Both the position numbers and the translations under genes were made by a program. The notes below the pieces were generated by a model that was not told the origin of the DNA, searched no databases, and saw only the letters and a program-made list of their open reading frames with translations. A stretch of 64,000 nt of DNA, taken from contig NC_092317.1 of the NCBI RefSeq assembly GCF_036785885.1, positions 2,048,501 through 2,112,500 of the forward strand, given 5' to 3'. Below are positions 36,341 through 48,592 of this stretch, piece after piece. Positions within the stretch are counted from its first letter, which is position 1; each line of letters opens with the position of its first letter. Source of the DNA: Coffea arabica (taxonomy: Eukaryota > Streptophyta > Magnoliopsida > Gentianales > Rubiaceae).

Positions 36341-37021
36341 TACAACTACTCCCCTTGCGCAACTCTGCGTTAACTACTGAACTGAAACCCTAAGTAACAT
36401 AAATGACAGAAATTTGCAGTAACTCACAAATTTACCGAGTTTTAGTTGTATGCATTGCATTCATAGCCCCGTATTAGCACGAATTTATATGTATACTAAA
36501 TCGAAAAAAAAAACCTAGCAATTACAAAACAGAACGAACAAAACTTCACAAAAGTTGACAGCTAAGTGCGATTAAATTTGGAGAAAATTCTCCGTCCGAG
36601 GATCGAAGAAGTTAAATTCAATTGCATATAATTCGAGATTGAGCTGAAAGGACAGCTAAATTCCAACCCTAGAGCCAAAAAATTTTTATTATTAGAAGGA
36701 GATTGTTTATTTCGGGAATCTAATCAAAACTGAATCATCAAAGAAAAAAGAATGTAGGAGAAGGAGGAATCGAACAGCGAAAGTTAAATCAGAAATACAC
36801 GAAAAATGTTATGAAACAGAGCATCTGTACGAACAAGTGTTTGATCGGAGAAGACGGTCGGAGAAAAAGGGAGCGGTGGAGAGGGACGCTGGGTATTGGG
36901 AGTAAAAGGGCGGGGGTATTACTTGAAGTTTAACTCGCTGGCGACTGCTACTTAAGAACTAGTGCAGGTGTACGTGATAAAAATCTATAACGCACACTCT
37001 TTTTTCGGCTGTGACTGACCG

Positions 37022-37135
37022 CCTTGTTTGGACTTTGGATTGTTAGTTTTCACAGATAAATTTTTATATTTTTTATAAATACATCTTTTAACCATCTTTT
37101 TGTTCGTATACATTAAATCGCTCTGATATATTTTT
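37022..37135. mobile_element. MITE relic (GTTTGGAT family)
   Basis: TTGTTTGGACTTTGGATTG is followed by AACCATCTTTTTGTTCGTAT and ACATTAAATCGCT, a diverged form of the core AATCACCTTTTTATCTCACA shared with 58338-58508. Confidence 0.45.
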
Positions 37136-37554
37136 TATTATCGATGACAAGTGCTTTCTCTGTGAATTAACCATTGAGGTTGGGGAAAGGGTAAAAAAAA
37201 AATGTTTATTTAGTTAAATGCTGACTCAAACTTGTGCAGGAAATCCAACCTTTTGAATTTGTTAGATTCTTAAAAGATATTTTAATGCTAAAGTGGGAAA
37301 TATAAATTGTAGTATTCGGTAAAAGTGAAGTACTGGACAATATGAGCAGCTGTGTACTAGGTGGGGTTTCATGTTTATAAAACAAATTTTGGTTGAGGAA
37401 TTTAATTTAGAGGATTATAAGATGATCTAGAATAGGAACGTTTGAATTTTTATTAAAAAAGTTGCCTAAATATAATGTTGTCATGCACCCAGATTGATAC
37501 TAACATCATGCATCCTTAGAATCTCGAAACTGTGGTGGCAAGTGGAAATTGAAA

Positions 37555-37672
37555 AGATGTATCGTATAAAAATGTATTGTAATGATTTGATATATGTGAA
37601 TTAAAAAAATGATCAGAAAGTGAGTTTATGAGAAAAGGTAAACATTTGCAATCCAAACAAAGCAGGAGCTGT
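37555..37672. mobile_element. MITE relic (GTTTGGAT family)
   Basis: TGTAATGATTTGATATATGT, GAATTAAAAAAATGATC and the edge GCAATCCAAACAAAGC match the family in the opposite orientation to the 13.7 kb copy. Confidence 0.55.
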
Positions 37673-38739
37673 AACCAAAGAAAATAAAATATAGCAGCTG
37701 TTAGATACTTTCTAAGATTTATTTGCAAACATCAATTTTCTAAAATTTATTTGGGTGATAATGGAGCAAATTTAGAACTAAAAAACTTTGCATCGGGTGT
37801 AAGAATTAATAATGTTTATAGCAGAGCATTTTTGCTTTTATAATGGCTTTAGTCAATGACAAAGCATAATTTAGCTGGTCCCAAACATATTCGAATTCTC
37901 ATTTTGGTCCTTAAACTTTAATATAGAATACTCTAATATTTAAAATATAGATTTTATCGTATTTAAGTAAAACAATTAACGAAAATGTGCCAGATTTTAA
38001 ATAGAAATAAGACAAATTTTATACTTTAGAAACTAAGGTTTTACATATTTTATATTTTAGAAACCATAGTCGAATAAATTATGTATTTTAATATGTAAGG
38101 AATCATCCACCTAGGTTAATCATACTAGTGCATAGAGAACATTAAGGAATCATCCACCTAACAAGCAGTCTTCATCTTCTTGGCATTTTATTGTCCATTG
38201 AATCATGTTCATGGTAATTACTTTCTACTAGTTTCTATACAACAACACTACACTCTTTTTTTTTTCCATTTTTTCTTAAACATTGAATAAGATGTTTTAT
38301 GTTTACTGATGACTCAAATTTTACTAGGTGAAATGAAAACAACCTGTGGGGAGCCGGAAAGCACGAAGCCCAACTTGCTTCGATGGGCTTTTACAAGTGG
38401 GCTGATTGAACATGTTGAAAGAAATCTTCTTCGGCCTTGTCCACTAGTTAGGCCTTGTCACAGTTCGATGTACGGCAGCACTCTATTGATTTTGCACGCA
38501 GAATCATTACAACATGAAATCTAGTAGTAGTACATTCTAGTTTTGTTAATTGGCATTAAACTCTGTTCTAGAATTGAAGGCCTGCGGCCGGATGGGGAGC
38601 ACCGATATGTTGTCAAGGGAAAAAGGCTATTCATACAAATCAGAGGTTGCGGCAAATAATAATAAATGCAAGCCACAGACAAGAGTACGAGAACCAGCAA
38701 TGACTGCTGAATATATCAAAAGCAATTATTTGACAGAGC

Positions 38740-38771
38740 AGAAGTAGCAGTAGTAGTAGTAGTAGTAGTGT
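38740..38771. repeat. (AGT)n microsatellite
   Basis: About nine AGT units just beyond the 3' end of the AHP gene. Confidence 0.85.
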
Positions 38772-38975
38772 CTTCTTCCTTTTAAGGCGTCTGGAATATT
38801 ATAGCAAAAGGGGCGCATAATATATCCACGATAGCGCAATGCATCATGCACGCATACAGACTATTACAGACTACAGAGATCATCATACTCCAACAATTTG
38901 CCTGAACACTCTCCTGATCACCAGCTAGCTAGATTATATCTTTGTCCGCCCACTTCTGCTAAGATTCTTCACAGA

Positions 38976-40415
38976 TTACTTTGGGCGACACGCTGTCTCA
39001 TCTGGTCCAGCTTGTCTTGCATACTGGAAATTTTTTTTTAAAAAAAAAAAGAAAAAGGAAAGAGGAATAAGATTGAGGGAATACTCGACGTATTGCTGTG
39101 GGCTTGTGGCATATCAACGAACAAGTTTAAATGGTAAAGTAAGTTTAGGACCTGAAAATAAAGCTCCAGCTTCTTTTTGAGTGCAGCATATTCTTTCTTT
39201 AGCTGGTGGAAAGTTCTCCTGCATCTGCTTGTGTTCATGCAGAGTTTTTGAAGGATAAAATATACGTGTATATAATAGTTTTATGTAAATCTAGGGAGTA
39301 ATAGTGTACAGTAGAAGTGTTGGAGGAGATGACTAATTACCCTTCTGCATTTCCTTCTTTGCAGTAATTCCTGAATTGCGTGCTTTCACTTTTAACCTTC
39401 ACGGCTCCAATGCTGCATGCGTGAGAGATCGAGGGATAGAGGTGATTTTGAAGCCAAAAGAACATATACTAGTACTACTTTTTGCATCCCAAAAACCAAC
39501 ACTAGAGCCACTTATGTTACGTCTTTTTTAGCGTAAAACGTTACAAAGAGCTAAAATTTTAAGTTATTTGCAGCCAAAATGAGGGAAGCATGAATAATTA
39601 ACTCTTCTCTTACATCTTCGGGTCATTGTTTTACCTTGAACAGCTTCCTTTGAACTGGTGCATGTAGCTATCCAGTTGAGCGAAATCAAGAGGGTTCTTC
39701 TCCCTGTACATATACAGATGATGAAAATAGAAAATTTAGTACTCTGTACCCGGAGATGGACCCTCCATTTCTTTTTCTCAAAGTCAATTACATGCATGAC
39801 AACAATTACTAAATGAGCTACTTTTATACTATATGTATTAACAAGCAAGCTGTAGAATTGACTCACAGTGCTTGCTCAATATTTTGGATTGTTCGGGCTG
39901 AATCCCTATAGAACAATGTGACAACTTCTTCTACAAAGTTAGGATTAGCATCATCCTGCAGCTCCTCCAGCTGAGTGAATTGTTCGTCTAGATACCCCTG
40001 CAGGCAGGATGCCACAAAAAATGCACAAAATTGTTCAACAGAACAGAAGAACGCGATTAACAAGGGGTGAGACTTCAGATTTCATATTCAATGCACTTAG
40101 GAATCTTCCTTATTCCTCGATAGCGTGTTTTCCAAATTTCCATGCAATATGTGGCGCTGCTGCTGAGATAGTGATGTGGGAATAACTCCAAGAGGGCAAC
40201 ATGTTAGTTTGTATTCCCAAGAAAGTTTTTGAGATGGCAACATGTAACAGAAATACTTAAAAAATATAACAAGGAGCTAGGTTCTAAAAGAACTGAAACA
40301 AAATTTGAAGTATTTAACTTCACAATTGGAAATGAAAGGAGAAAATCAGAAAAACCTGTTCAAAGAGAGATTGTCTCATATTAGCAAGTTTTCGTCGCAG
40401 TTGATTGCGTTCCAT
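38976..40415 (-). CDS. Histidine-containing phosphotransfer protein (AHP, AHP4-like)
   Basis: Six exons on the minus strand (40356-40415, 39867-39997, 39635-39703, 39341-39412, 39152-39224, 38976-39023) join in frame to 150 residues, the usual AHP length. AHPs carry phosphate from cytokinin receptor histidine kinases to response regulators between cytosol and nucleus. The phospho-acceptor is His79 in DSYMHQFKGSCSSIGA, so this is a true transmitter and not an AHP6-type pseudo-HPt. Family blocks are GYLDEQFTQLEELQDDANPN, FVEEVVTLFYRDSARTI and the four-helix end CRRTFHQLKKEYAALKKKLE. AHP4 rather than AHP1/5 is favoured by the DDANPNFVEEV and CKEGNAEGC wording. The residues before GYLDEQ (MERNQLRRKLANMRQSLFEQ) form a separate first exon. 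The last exon gives a short tail ending RQAGPDETACRPK. Confidence 0.9.
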
Positions 40416-40561
40416 ATTCGGCCCTAAGATGTGCTGAAGGTGATATTAAACGGGAGGGGCGGCTGTTTTCTCCTTCTTTCTTTAATATGAAGAGCCGAAG
40501 GGGAGAAGGAGAAGGGAATTTAATTGGGATGGAACCATGCAATACATCATTACCAAGGAGG

Positions 40562-40571
40562 GTATATATAG
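40562..40571 (-). promoter_or_regulatory. TATA box of the AHP gene
   Basis: The minus strand reads GCTATATATACC about 150 bases upstream of the ATG at 40415. A run of 12 G residues (plus strand, 40602-40613) lies just upstream of it. Confidence 0.55.
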
Positions 40572-41717
40572 CTGAATCCGGCTCAATTTTCAAGGGGAGA
40601 GGGGGGGGGGGGGCGAAGGTTAACGTGGGAAAGCTAAAGGACAAGGTAAGGAGCCAAAAAGAGGTTCATCCTAACAAAAAAAATTCCAATGCACTTTCAG
40701 TGACATTATCAGATTTTTTTGGTAAGCAAAATGATTGAATGGATTAGATTTCGATCATCACTACCGTCAAAACATGTTCTCGAGACCCAATTGCCCATAA
40801 ATATAATCCTCGCATCTACAATGAGACTTGATGACATTTTCAGATGAGTTTTAGTGATGCTTTAATTGGAAGCCCAACCATATGTTTGGTAGCACATTTT
40901 TTAGTTAAAACAAACTATACCTATTTCACTTTATCTACAAAATGGTAAGTTTACTATCATTGACGTGGCAGAGAATATCTATTTACCAAGGCATTTGGTT
41001 CTCATAAGTGGGTTGAAATCGCGAAGATAGCTGTTAACTTCATAAAACAATTTCCAACATGCGAACTTGATCCTCATTAGTTTACTCGTTGAAATAGAAA
41101 GATCAAGGAAAGAAAAGCATTGATAGGTTGTACAGGAAAGTTGAGATATACATTCCTCCACATTATTGAGGTTATGGTCTTCTTTTGTTTTGTTAGGAAA
41201 AAAGAAAGAGTTTTTTTAAAAAAAAAAAAATTAAGAGCTAGGAGCCATATGGTAAAAGTTCATCAATCATTATCACTTATCATTCATCAATAATTATCAC
41301 TATTACTATCATTAACTGATTATTGATATTAGATTTTTGTTGAAGCTGATAGAGCGTTTGATAACTAGAATTTAGGTATAGGTTTTTACATTTTTTTTTC
41401 TTTTTTCCTACTCTTTTTTCTTCTAAATTTTCTTTTCTCTCTCAATTTTTTCTAGTATTTTTTAGCACATACAGTAGGTCTAGTATACTTATTAACTCAT
41501 TATGATTGACTTTAATCAAATGATATGTATCATTATGATTAATTTTCAAATCCATTCTATAGTATGAAAACACACTTACCAAATACCCCTTATTTTGACA
41601 AGTGTCACGAGACATATTAATTTTTTTGAAAAAAGTAAAATTGAATAGAGAAAAAAAAGGCGAGTAAATGCAAAAGAAAAGCATTTTCATTGCCTTTTAG
41701 AGTTACTATTTTCAAAT

Positions 41718-42067
41718 GGGTTAATTCCCCTTTGCACCCAATAATCATATTTAGATTCTCACTATGGTCTCTAAATTTCAAAGCGAGGTACTTCAATTCT
41801 TAAATTATAAAAATCTATTCCACTTAAGTAAAATTTCCCCCATTTTCATCCTCAAAATATAAAATCTATCCCACTTAATTATAAAATCTGTGTCCCACTT
41901 TAGGGGTTAAAGTATAAAAAGTTTTATAATTAAGGGAGTAAAATGGGATGAATTTTACTTAAGTATAATGAACTTTACACTTTAGAAACTAAAATGTCAC
42001 ACATTAAAGTTTAAAGATTAAAGTGAGAACGTGAGGATAGCTAAAGGGTGCAAAGCAGAATTAACCC
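41718..42067. mobile_element. MULE-type MITE (350 bp) with long inverted repeats
   Basis: The left end GGGTTAATTCCCCTTTGCAC and the reverse complement of the right end GGGTTAATTCTGCTTTGCAC are inverted repeats that continue with mismatches for tens of bases (ATTCTCACTATGGTCTCTAA against GTTCTCACTTTAATCTTTAA). Flanks TTTTCAAAT (41709-41717) and TTTTAAAAT (42068-42076) form a 9 bp target duplication with one mismatch, as in Mutator elements. No coding capacity. It is nearly foldback along its length. Confidence 0.78.
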
Positions 42068-45000
42068 TTTTAAAATTGTGGCGGCTTATGGAACCAAGAG
42101 CTCCTTCTATAGTCCGAAAGCAACAAAGTTCTAGTCAAGGATCACTGAAATGGAACGTACGGTGAAGCCGCAGGAAGAAAAAGAGAATGCAAAGGATGAG
42201 ATTTTCTTAAAAGTAAATCCAATCCTGCTTTTCTTGATCAATGACTCCAAGAATAAAGATATCCTTCGAGATATGCTGATCAAATGTTCATTATCTATTT
42301 GGTGCTACATGTTTGAATAGAACTTTCCTGAATTTCATCTGTTTAATTTCTTGATTTGGCAAGATCATTTCGATAGTAAAAATGGAGAGGCATGCATGTG
42401 GAGAGGTAAGACATAGATAATTAAAACTGAAAATGTTGACGAAAAAGAAAACTTACACAACTGATTTAAGTTATAGGGAGGACATGTGCACCTTTTTTTC
42501 CTTCATCCAAGTCTGAAGAGGATATTGAATTGTTATTGTAAATGAAAAATGGCAAACCATGTATCTAAATTCGCGTTCAAATATCCAGTCTGTGATTAAA
42601 ATTCGAGTCTAGAGTTTCAAATTTTGCTGATGACATTACCCACTTCGATTTCGTTGTTGCTTTCCATTAGCATATTACACAGCGAAATGCAATGGCTGCC
42701 CTCAAATTAATATACTATTCGATGAATGAAGACTCTGATAACTTAAAATCTCCAAAAGAAAAAAAAAGGTATATATCTGTATGCTTTTTCGGCTGCAACC
42801 CTATTCCCCTTTTGGCAAACAAAGCATTTCTTCAGGACAGTAATGACGTGGTAACGCAAACAGTTCTGTATGCAGCAGCAGACAGAATCTGTTCAAAACA
42901 GCGAAAAGTGGGATGGAATGGTGAAATGATGGAAACTTGGCCGCCGAACAAAAGAGTTCAGATAACAACGTTATCTCATTCTAATTAATTAGTCTGGCGT
43001 TTATCGATCATTGGAGCTTGTAATCCTCAAATCGCCCGAGTCTCGTATTCTAGAAAAGACAGGCCACTCATGGAACTTAATATATCGATAAATGGTCTCC
43101 CATGAAGAGAATACGATTACACATCCTTTTTTTTTTTTTTTGTGAGTTACAAAAGAGTGGTTCTTCCATAATTTTGCTTGATCCCTAGGCTCTTATCATA
43201 GCAAGACAGGCATATATATGTATAACACCAAAAACTACTTGTCATACATAAATAATGATGCATCATTTCAATAAATAAACATTAGCTGAAGTGTAAAAAA
43301 TTGAAGGCCGTACAATCTCAATGCGTTCCACAAATTGGATTCTGGTGCATGGACGATTGTGTGCGGATAAAACACGCAGAGGGTTACTGTTTTAATTTCC
43401 TGAGTCAGCGAGGCCTTTCATTTTACAAGCTTTTTTGTGGAGATTACAGGGTGTTATTCCTGATTTTTCAGTGACAGCGCCCATGATTTCACTTTCAGAG
43501 GTCCATACTCTCGCACTCATGCTGAAGATGACAAATTTTAATTTCATGGATCGCTGGCCACGCCAAAAAAAAAAAGCTCTTTCATGCATCATGCAATGGG
43601 ATAATACAGGCTTCGGCTTGAAACTTATTCTTGTTGAATGGTTAAAAAATCTGTTCCTCTTTTGTGGAACATATATGCATGGTGAATATCTATCTATAAA
43701 CACCAAAACATTACTATCATTTGTAAATCAGACACACAAAACAAATCTTGTATGTTAAACAAATCGAATAATTCGTGCTTGAACCCATAAGAAATATAAG
43801 GATAAAAAAAGAATTTCTTTGATCATTTGATCGAAAGAATTTTGCCGGTGGGGAAGGGAAGTACGAGTATCTTTAAAATTAGAGCACCTATCCGTAACGG
43901 GCGTGACATGGAGCAACCAATTAAGGAAAAGGGAAAAAGAGCAACTGACAGGAGAGAATCTGTAACATGATCGACAAACGATGTTTAAACTTTGCTATGC
44001 TGCCGTTCTTGCGGTTGTGTTTCTCTATCATTCGTTCATCCTCCCAGCTACAGCTGTGGCAAAAATTGCAAGGAGGAATATGACAGGAATGATTAACTGT
44101 TGGAGAAGAGATTCTCTTTTTATTCTTCTGCCCTGCCCTGCCCAAGTGACATTGGAGGAACTTTACATCTATCCATCTCACCAATGATTTTGTTTTTCAC
44201 GTCTTGATGTGCAGTCACATCTGCTCTCTGTTGCAAGTTAAGGGATCAGAATAAGTTTTTACTACAAAGCGTAGCGTTTTTTCTGGCCCAAATATTGATG
44301 CTCTTGACCTATCACTATCTATCCATATCCTTTGTTGATAAGAATCTCGACCCATGATCACTTAATCAAGCATGGACGATAGTGGAAAAACCCTTCTAGT
44401 GCTCTCTCTTAATTTGTGGAAGAATTTTTCGCATCGGCAACATGAATGAGCAAAATGGTCAGACTGGTTGTTTTCTTTTTCTCTGATCCAAAGAGAAGAA
44501 TAACATTAAAGAACAATATTTTTTTCAACGTATTACAATATTTTTTTCTCTGTTCTTCTGATGTTGGCTATCACTTTCACATCTTTATAAACTTCAAACC
44601 ATTCCTCAGGAGCTTTATTTTCGGCCTTGACATGAATGCTGTTAATCCCATCTAAACAATAATACCGATTTATTCTTTTTTGGGATATGACAATACCCAT
44701 TTTTATAATACAATTATAGATTTCATGAAATTTCAATGCGACCTCTCCGTTTCTTTCCAATCTGCAAAGGTGGGCTAAGCTAAAGATAATAAATAAGCAA
44801 CTCCAGAGTAATTCAAAGCACATCGAGACGAAAGGCATCGACTTGAATGGAATCCTGTCCGGTTTAGTGATTAATTTCTCGAGAGGATCCTGCTTTCCTG
44901 ATTACGGCTTCTAGAAAATCGCCAATTTTCCTTTAACATGGATCGCAAAGGAAAAAAGGTAGACTTTTATTTTGTATTCTCCATCATTTTCTGACTTTAA

Positions 45001-45887
45001 AGAGAGCCAGACAAGACGAATTATGAATCTTCCAAAGGCAACATGGTGCCGAGCTACGATTAATTATGTAGTGGTTCTACTTTTGGTCCTTCCATCCCTG
45101 TGTTTTGATATTCCCGTACTAAACAAGTTTTGCCAAGATATTAATTATTTCAATGATACACTTCTATTAATCCTCTAAACAAGTTTTCAACCCATGGTAT
45201 TTTTTTAAGTCTAGCTCTATAAAGTCCTGCATTCGGCCTGTTTAAGAAATCCCGCATATAGGCCTAAACCTAATCATCAGAAGCACTCAAAGAAATGAAC
45301 CCAAAAAAGAAAAAAGGAAAAAAAAGAAATCCTCCATTTTTACAAGCGATAGGATTTGATCCTTCCAAATTGGTACATAATTTCGATCAAACAGAGTCAA
45401 TGATATGGAGATGCATGGTAGCAGCACCGTAGCAACCGTGCAGGAGCATGCTCAAATTGAAACAGCGCACTTGTGTTAAAGGCAAAATTCGGAGGACAAA
45501 ATGCCTTTTGTGAATTGATAGCATTGCCGGACTTGGGTTCAAAAATATCCCTTTCCTCCTCCTCCTCCTCATCCGCAGTCCTCCCATCCATAATGCGCTC
45601 ACGAGACGAGAATAAATCCATATAATTGTGATCGCCAAGGCAACCAAACAAATGTTGGCTTTTAAGGTCGCTCTTCCTTTCCAGACGCCTTTTTAACTCA
45701 GATATTCTCCTCGCATGGCAGCAGCATCTATTCTGATCATCTTCGAAAAAGTCCCTGACTCGTTAGACTATTCAACAGGTTTTATCAACACATGTAAGCG
45801 TTGAGATGCACTAGTGCCTCGTACGTGGGTTAAGTGATTTTTTCCCCTTTTTCTTTGAGATATTACTTTTAAGAAATTGTGTTGTCC

Positions 45888-46132
45888 GTTTGAATTAGCT
45901 ATTTTTAGGGGTGTTTTTGAAAAATTTTATTGTAGCAGAGTTTTTATAGTATATTTTGGAATATTTTTAGAAAATATTTTGGGATATTTAAGAGTAGAAG
46001 AGTTTTTAGAATATATTTTGGGATATTTTTTAAAAAATTTAGACTACTTTTATATTTTAGAGTACTTTTTAAAAATTTTAATATAATATTTAAAAAACTA
46101 ATTTTTGAAAAACTCTTGAATCCAAACAAAGC
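45888..46132 (+). mobile_element. AT-rich MITE, copy B
   Basis: Runs from GTTTGAATTAGCTATTTTTA to GAATCCAAACAAAGC, and shares AGCAGAGTTTTTATAG, TTTTGGGATATTTAAG and AGTAGAAGAGTTTTTAGA with copy A at 5160-5425 in the opposite orientation. Ends carry short inverted GTTTGRATT/AATCCAAAC. Confidence 0.65.
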
Positions 46133-46219
46133 TGTGGGTTTTCCTGATATTTCGTGATAGAGTAATGTTGAACCCAAGCTGAATGTGGCTAAATAGTAAA
46201 TAGTGGCCAGTCTTCATCC

Positions 46220-46813
46220 CGACCGTCGAGCATAGTTATTAAATCTGGTCCGGAAATTAACTTGGAGAGATGACCGGATAATCGAGTCATTGGTTCAACT
46301 ACTGATTAAGCAGTTCAATCGCGGATTGCACAATAGTTATATTATATACTATAATACTATAGTTTAAATTATAAAATAGTCTTTATTTGGATTGCATTTT
46401 TCTGGATTTTTTGTAAAAAAATTATTGTAACGATATGATATATGTGAGATAAAAAGATGATTGGAAAATATGTTCACGGAAAATGTAACAATTGCTTTCC
46501 AAACAAAGCCTTTTAAGTTAGTGGTTCAACTGGCCATTTAACAGACAACTTTTTTTTTTTTTTGATTTGTTGATTGAACCGTCGAGTCATTAACGGATCA
46601 ATGAGTTTGTTGCTTAATTGGTTTAATTAGCAATTCAATCCAATCCTACGACCGATTCATTGAGTTGACCGATTCGACCATTGAACCAGCCCAAGTTTTA
46701 TAGCTGTGCCTGTTGAGTCATGTGAATTTATGCACCTTGTATAAACGCAGAAGGAGAGAATAATGGAATTGAATGTTGTAGACATAGATTCTCATTAGCA
46801 ATGGACGGTTGCA
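46220..46813. mobile_element. ACCGG-rich repeat element with a nested MITE
   Basis: The outer parts (TCTGGTCCGGAAATTAACTT, GACCGGATAATCGAGTCATT, then TTGAACCGTCGAGTCATTAA and CGACCGATTCATTGAGTTGA) resemble the repeat at the right edge of the window. They are split by a MITE at about 46385-46506 (TTTGGATTGCATTTTTCTGG to TTGCTTTCCAAACAAAGCC) that belongs to the family at 58-60 kb. The nesting means the ACCGG element is the older one. Class is not clear; ends not resolved. Confidence 0.5.
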
Positions 46814-47041
46814 GATCAACGAGTTTGTTGCTTAATTGGTTTAATTAGTAATCCAATCTAATCCTACGACCGATTCATTAAGTTGACCGATTCGACCATC
46901 GAACCAGGTCAAGTTTTATAGCTATGCCCGTCGAGTCATGTGAATTTATGCACCTTGTATAAACGCATAACAACAGAAGAAGGAGAGAATAATGGAATTG
47001 AATGTTGTAGACATAGATTCTTGTTAGCAATGGACGGTTTC
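46596..47041 (+). repeat. Tandem duplication, units of ~218 and ~228 bp
   Basis: 46596-46813 and 46814-47041 both run from GATCAAYGAGTTTGTTGCTT through GAATTTATGCACCTTGTATA to TTAGCAATGGACGGTT. They differ by scattered substitutions and a ~10-base insertion in the second unit. The duplication spans the edge of the ACCGG element and unrelated flank, so it arose after that insertion. Confidence 0.85.
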
Positions 47042-48479
47042 GATGGGTCTGAAGGGTGATCAGAGTCGAAACTATTCAAAAACCAAAAGGAATTCTCATC
47101 TGCCTTTCTTAATACCAGCAGGTAGTTTCTTCATAATCATAGCCCACTACCTACTCTTCACACGAGCTCCAGGGCCCTATCAGGGCTATGAAAGTTTTAT
47201 GCGACGGGCTTTTGAGAACTGGGCGTGAACTATAAAGTGGTAATCTGGTTTATATTTCTGACGGTCCTTCAGGTTGAACCTGCTCATGGTAGATGGTGCA
47301 CTACACACTTTCAAGATTACAGAGGCGTTTTTCCTGCATCCAAAAAAACGAAAAAAAGGAGATTGCGGTGGTGTTTTAACGTTTGCAATTGGTACTATTA
47401 TGATCTATCCATGTCAAAGATTTCTTTGGTTCAACATTATTGTTAACAAGGAACCTCAAAAACCTTGAAACCAGGATCAGGATGTATACAGATTGCGAAT
47501 GCAATTTTTGTCTGCTAATAATAATTGCAACCCGCATGGTAACCTTTTAATTTTCGTCAATCATGTCAAGAAATTGGAGCCAGAATTCCTGCTTGCGGCC
47601 TCTTCTTTTCATGAATCATTTCGAATGAAAGCTGACGATGCACATGTATTGTCTTGTAGCCCATTTGATTAAATCGGTTGGCAGAAAAAAAAAAAAAAAA
47701 ACCTTCTTTTTTTCCGAGGGCACAAATCAAAGGACAAGACAAGATGTGACATGCAATTGTTTAATGGTCATTACGTCAATCCCTCTACGACTGTACGGCT
47801 ACTCGATTGGATTAGATGAGATTAGATTAGATTAGATCAGGAACCCCGGAAAAGAAGCCGTAAAGCAAGATGGAGATTGGAGATGCAGCTGCCAGTCCTC
47901 CAATTATTCTCTATCCATCCATCCTGAAACCTCAATCTCACCAAAAGCAAATCTAAAGATGACCACCATCAGCATCCCGCATCATGATCCACATTTTTTT
48001 TTTTTGTTTTTTTACATCATGATCCACGTTAATAACTCGGAAGGAAGAAAAACTTGCCCACCGGCCGCGGCACCGCCCGGTAGTGTACGGTGTCAAAGAC
48101 AAAAGGGGAAAAATGCCGCAAGGAAGCAAGGGAGACTTGCCTAAACTCCAAATTTACGCCACGTGAGCAGGACGCTATCCAGTTCATGACTAAAATGGTC
48201 ATTTCACTCAAGGAGAAAATTGAACCGCGTGATCCTATTCCTACTACGGTCAAGTAATCATCTCCTCTGACTGAAAGGCTTAAACCGAAAACCTTATCCG
48301 GTCCCTTTGATTTGCCTAAACTAAGCATAGGAAACTAATCTTGATCTTAGATTGTGCCCTCACTATTTTCAGCTTCCTAGAATTTCTCAATTAAGAACTA
48401 ACACATGCAACCCCACAACTCTTCCTTTTCATCACCTCCACAAATTTCATCTCTCCTTCCCTCTCTCTGCCTGTAACTC

Positions 48480-48492
48480 CGTATATTTATCT
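48480..48492 (+). promoter_or_regulatory. Possible TATA element of the MYB gene
   Basis: CGTATATTTATCTG lies ~100-113 bases before the ATG, preceded by a CT-rich tract (about 48450-48470). Weak, single-sequence evidence. Confidence 0.35.
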
Positions 48493-48592
48493 GTTTATCT
48501 TCTTCTAATTCTCTTTTAGATAAGAGTTATCTCAAAAAAGAAAAGATTGGATTTTTTTTTCCCAATTGAGTTGAGAAGGCCGAGTCAGCAAG

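Larger units (their letters stand above)
36341..38975. other. Upstream region of PAF1 and spacer to AHP; no gene seen
   Basis: The first ~550 bases hold the probable PAF1 leader and promoter. Two MITE relics lie at 37022-37135 and 37555-37672. A diverged AT-rich stretch at 37870-38100 resembles the interior of the MITE at 41718-42067 (TCTCATTTTGGTCCTTAAAC, TATACTTTAGAAACTAAGG). Short frames at 38309-38524 and 38550-38747 resemble nothing I know. Confidence 0.45.
40620..48592. other. Eight-kilobase gene-poor spacer
   Basis: I find no gene I can support. Frames of 60-107 codons (for example 42692-42988, 43435-43758, 45387-45651) lack homology that I recognise, splice partners or conserved blocks. 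The region holds the repeats listed separately at 41718-42067, 45888-46132, 46220-46813 and 46814-47041. A GGA/TCC-rich microsatellite lies near 45555-45575. Confidence 0.5.

Noticed and set aside
35902-36393. Long open frames (163 and 127 codons) on the plus strand over the PAF1 first exon
   Set aside because: They are antisense shadows of the proline-coding repeats (CCN codons read as GGN), so openness follows from composition.
42692-42988. 98-codon frame in the gene-poor spacer
   Set aside because: No conserved blocks or targeting signal and no promoter context.
43981-44187. Frame beginning with a signal-peptide-like hydrophobic stretch (MFKLCYAAVLAVVFLYHSF)
   Set aside because: The rest resembles no secreted peptide family and has no continuing exon; chance hydrophobic start is likely in T-rich DNA.
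45387-45651. Overlapping 84-86 codon minus-strand frames with a Glu-rich run
   Set aside because: The Glu run comes from a TCC microsatellite; no homology recognised.
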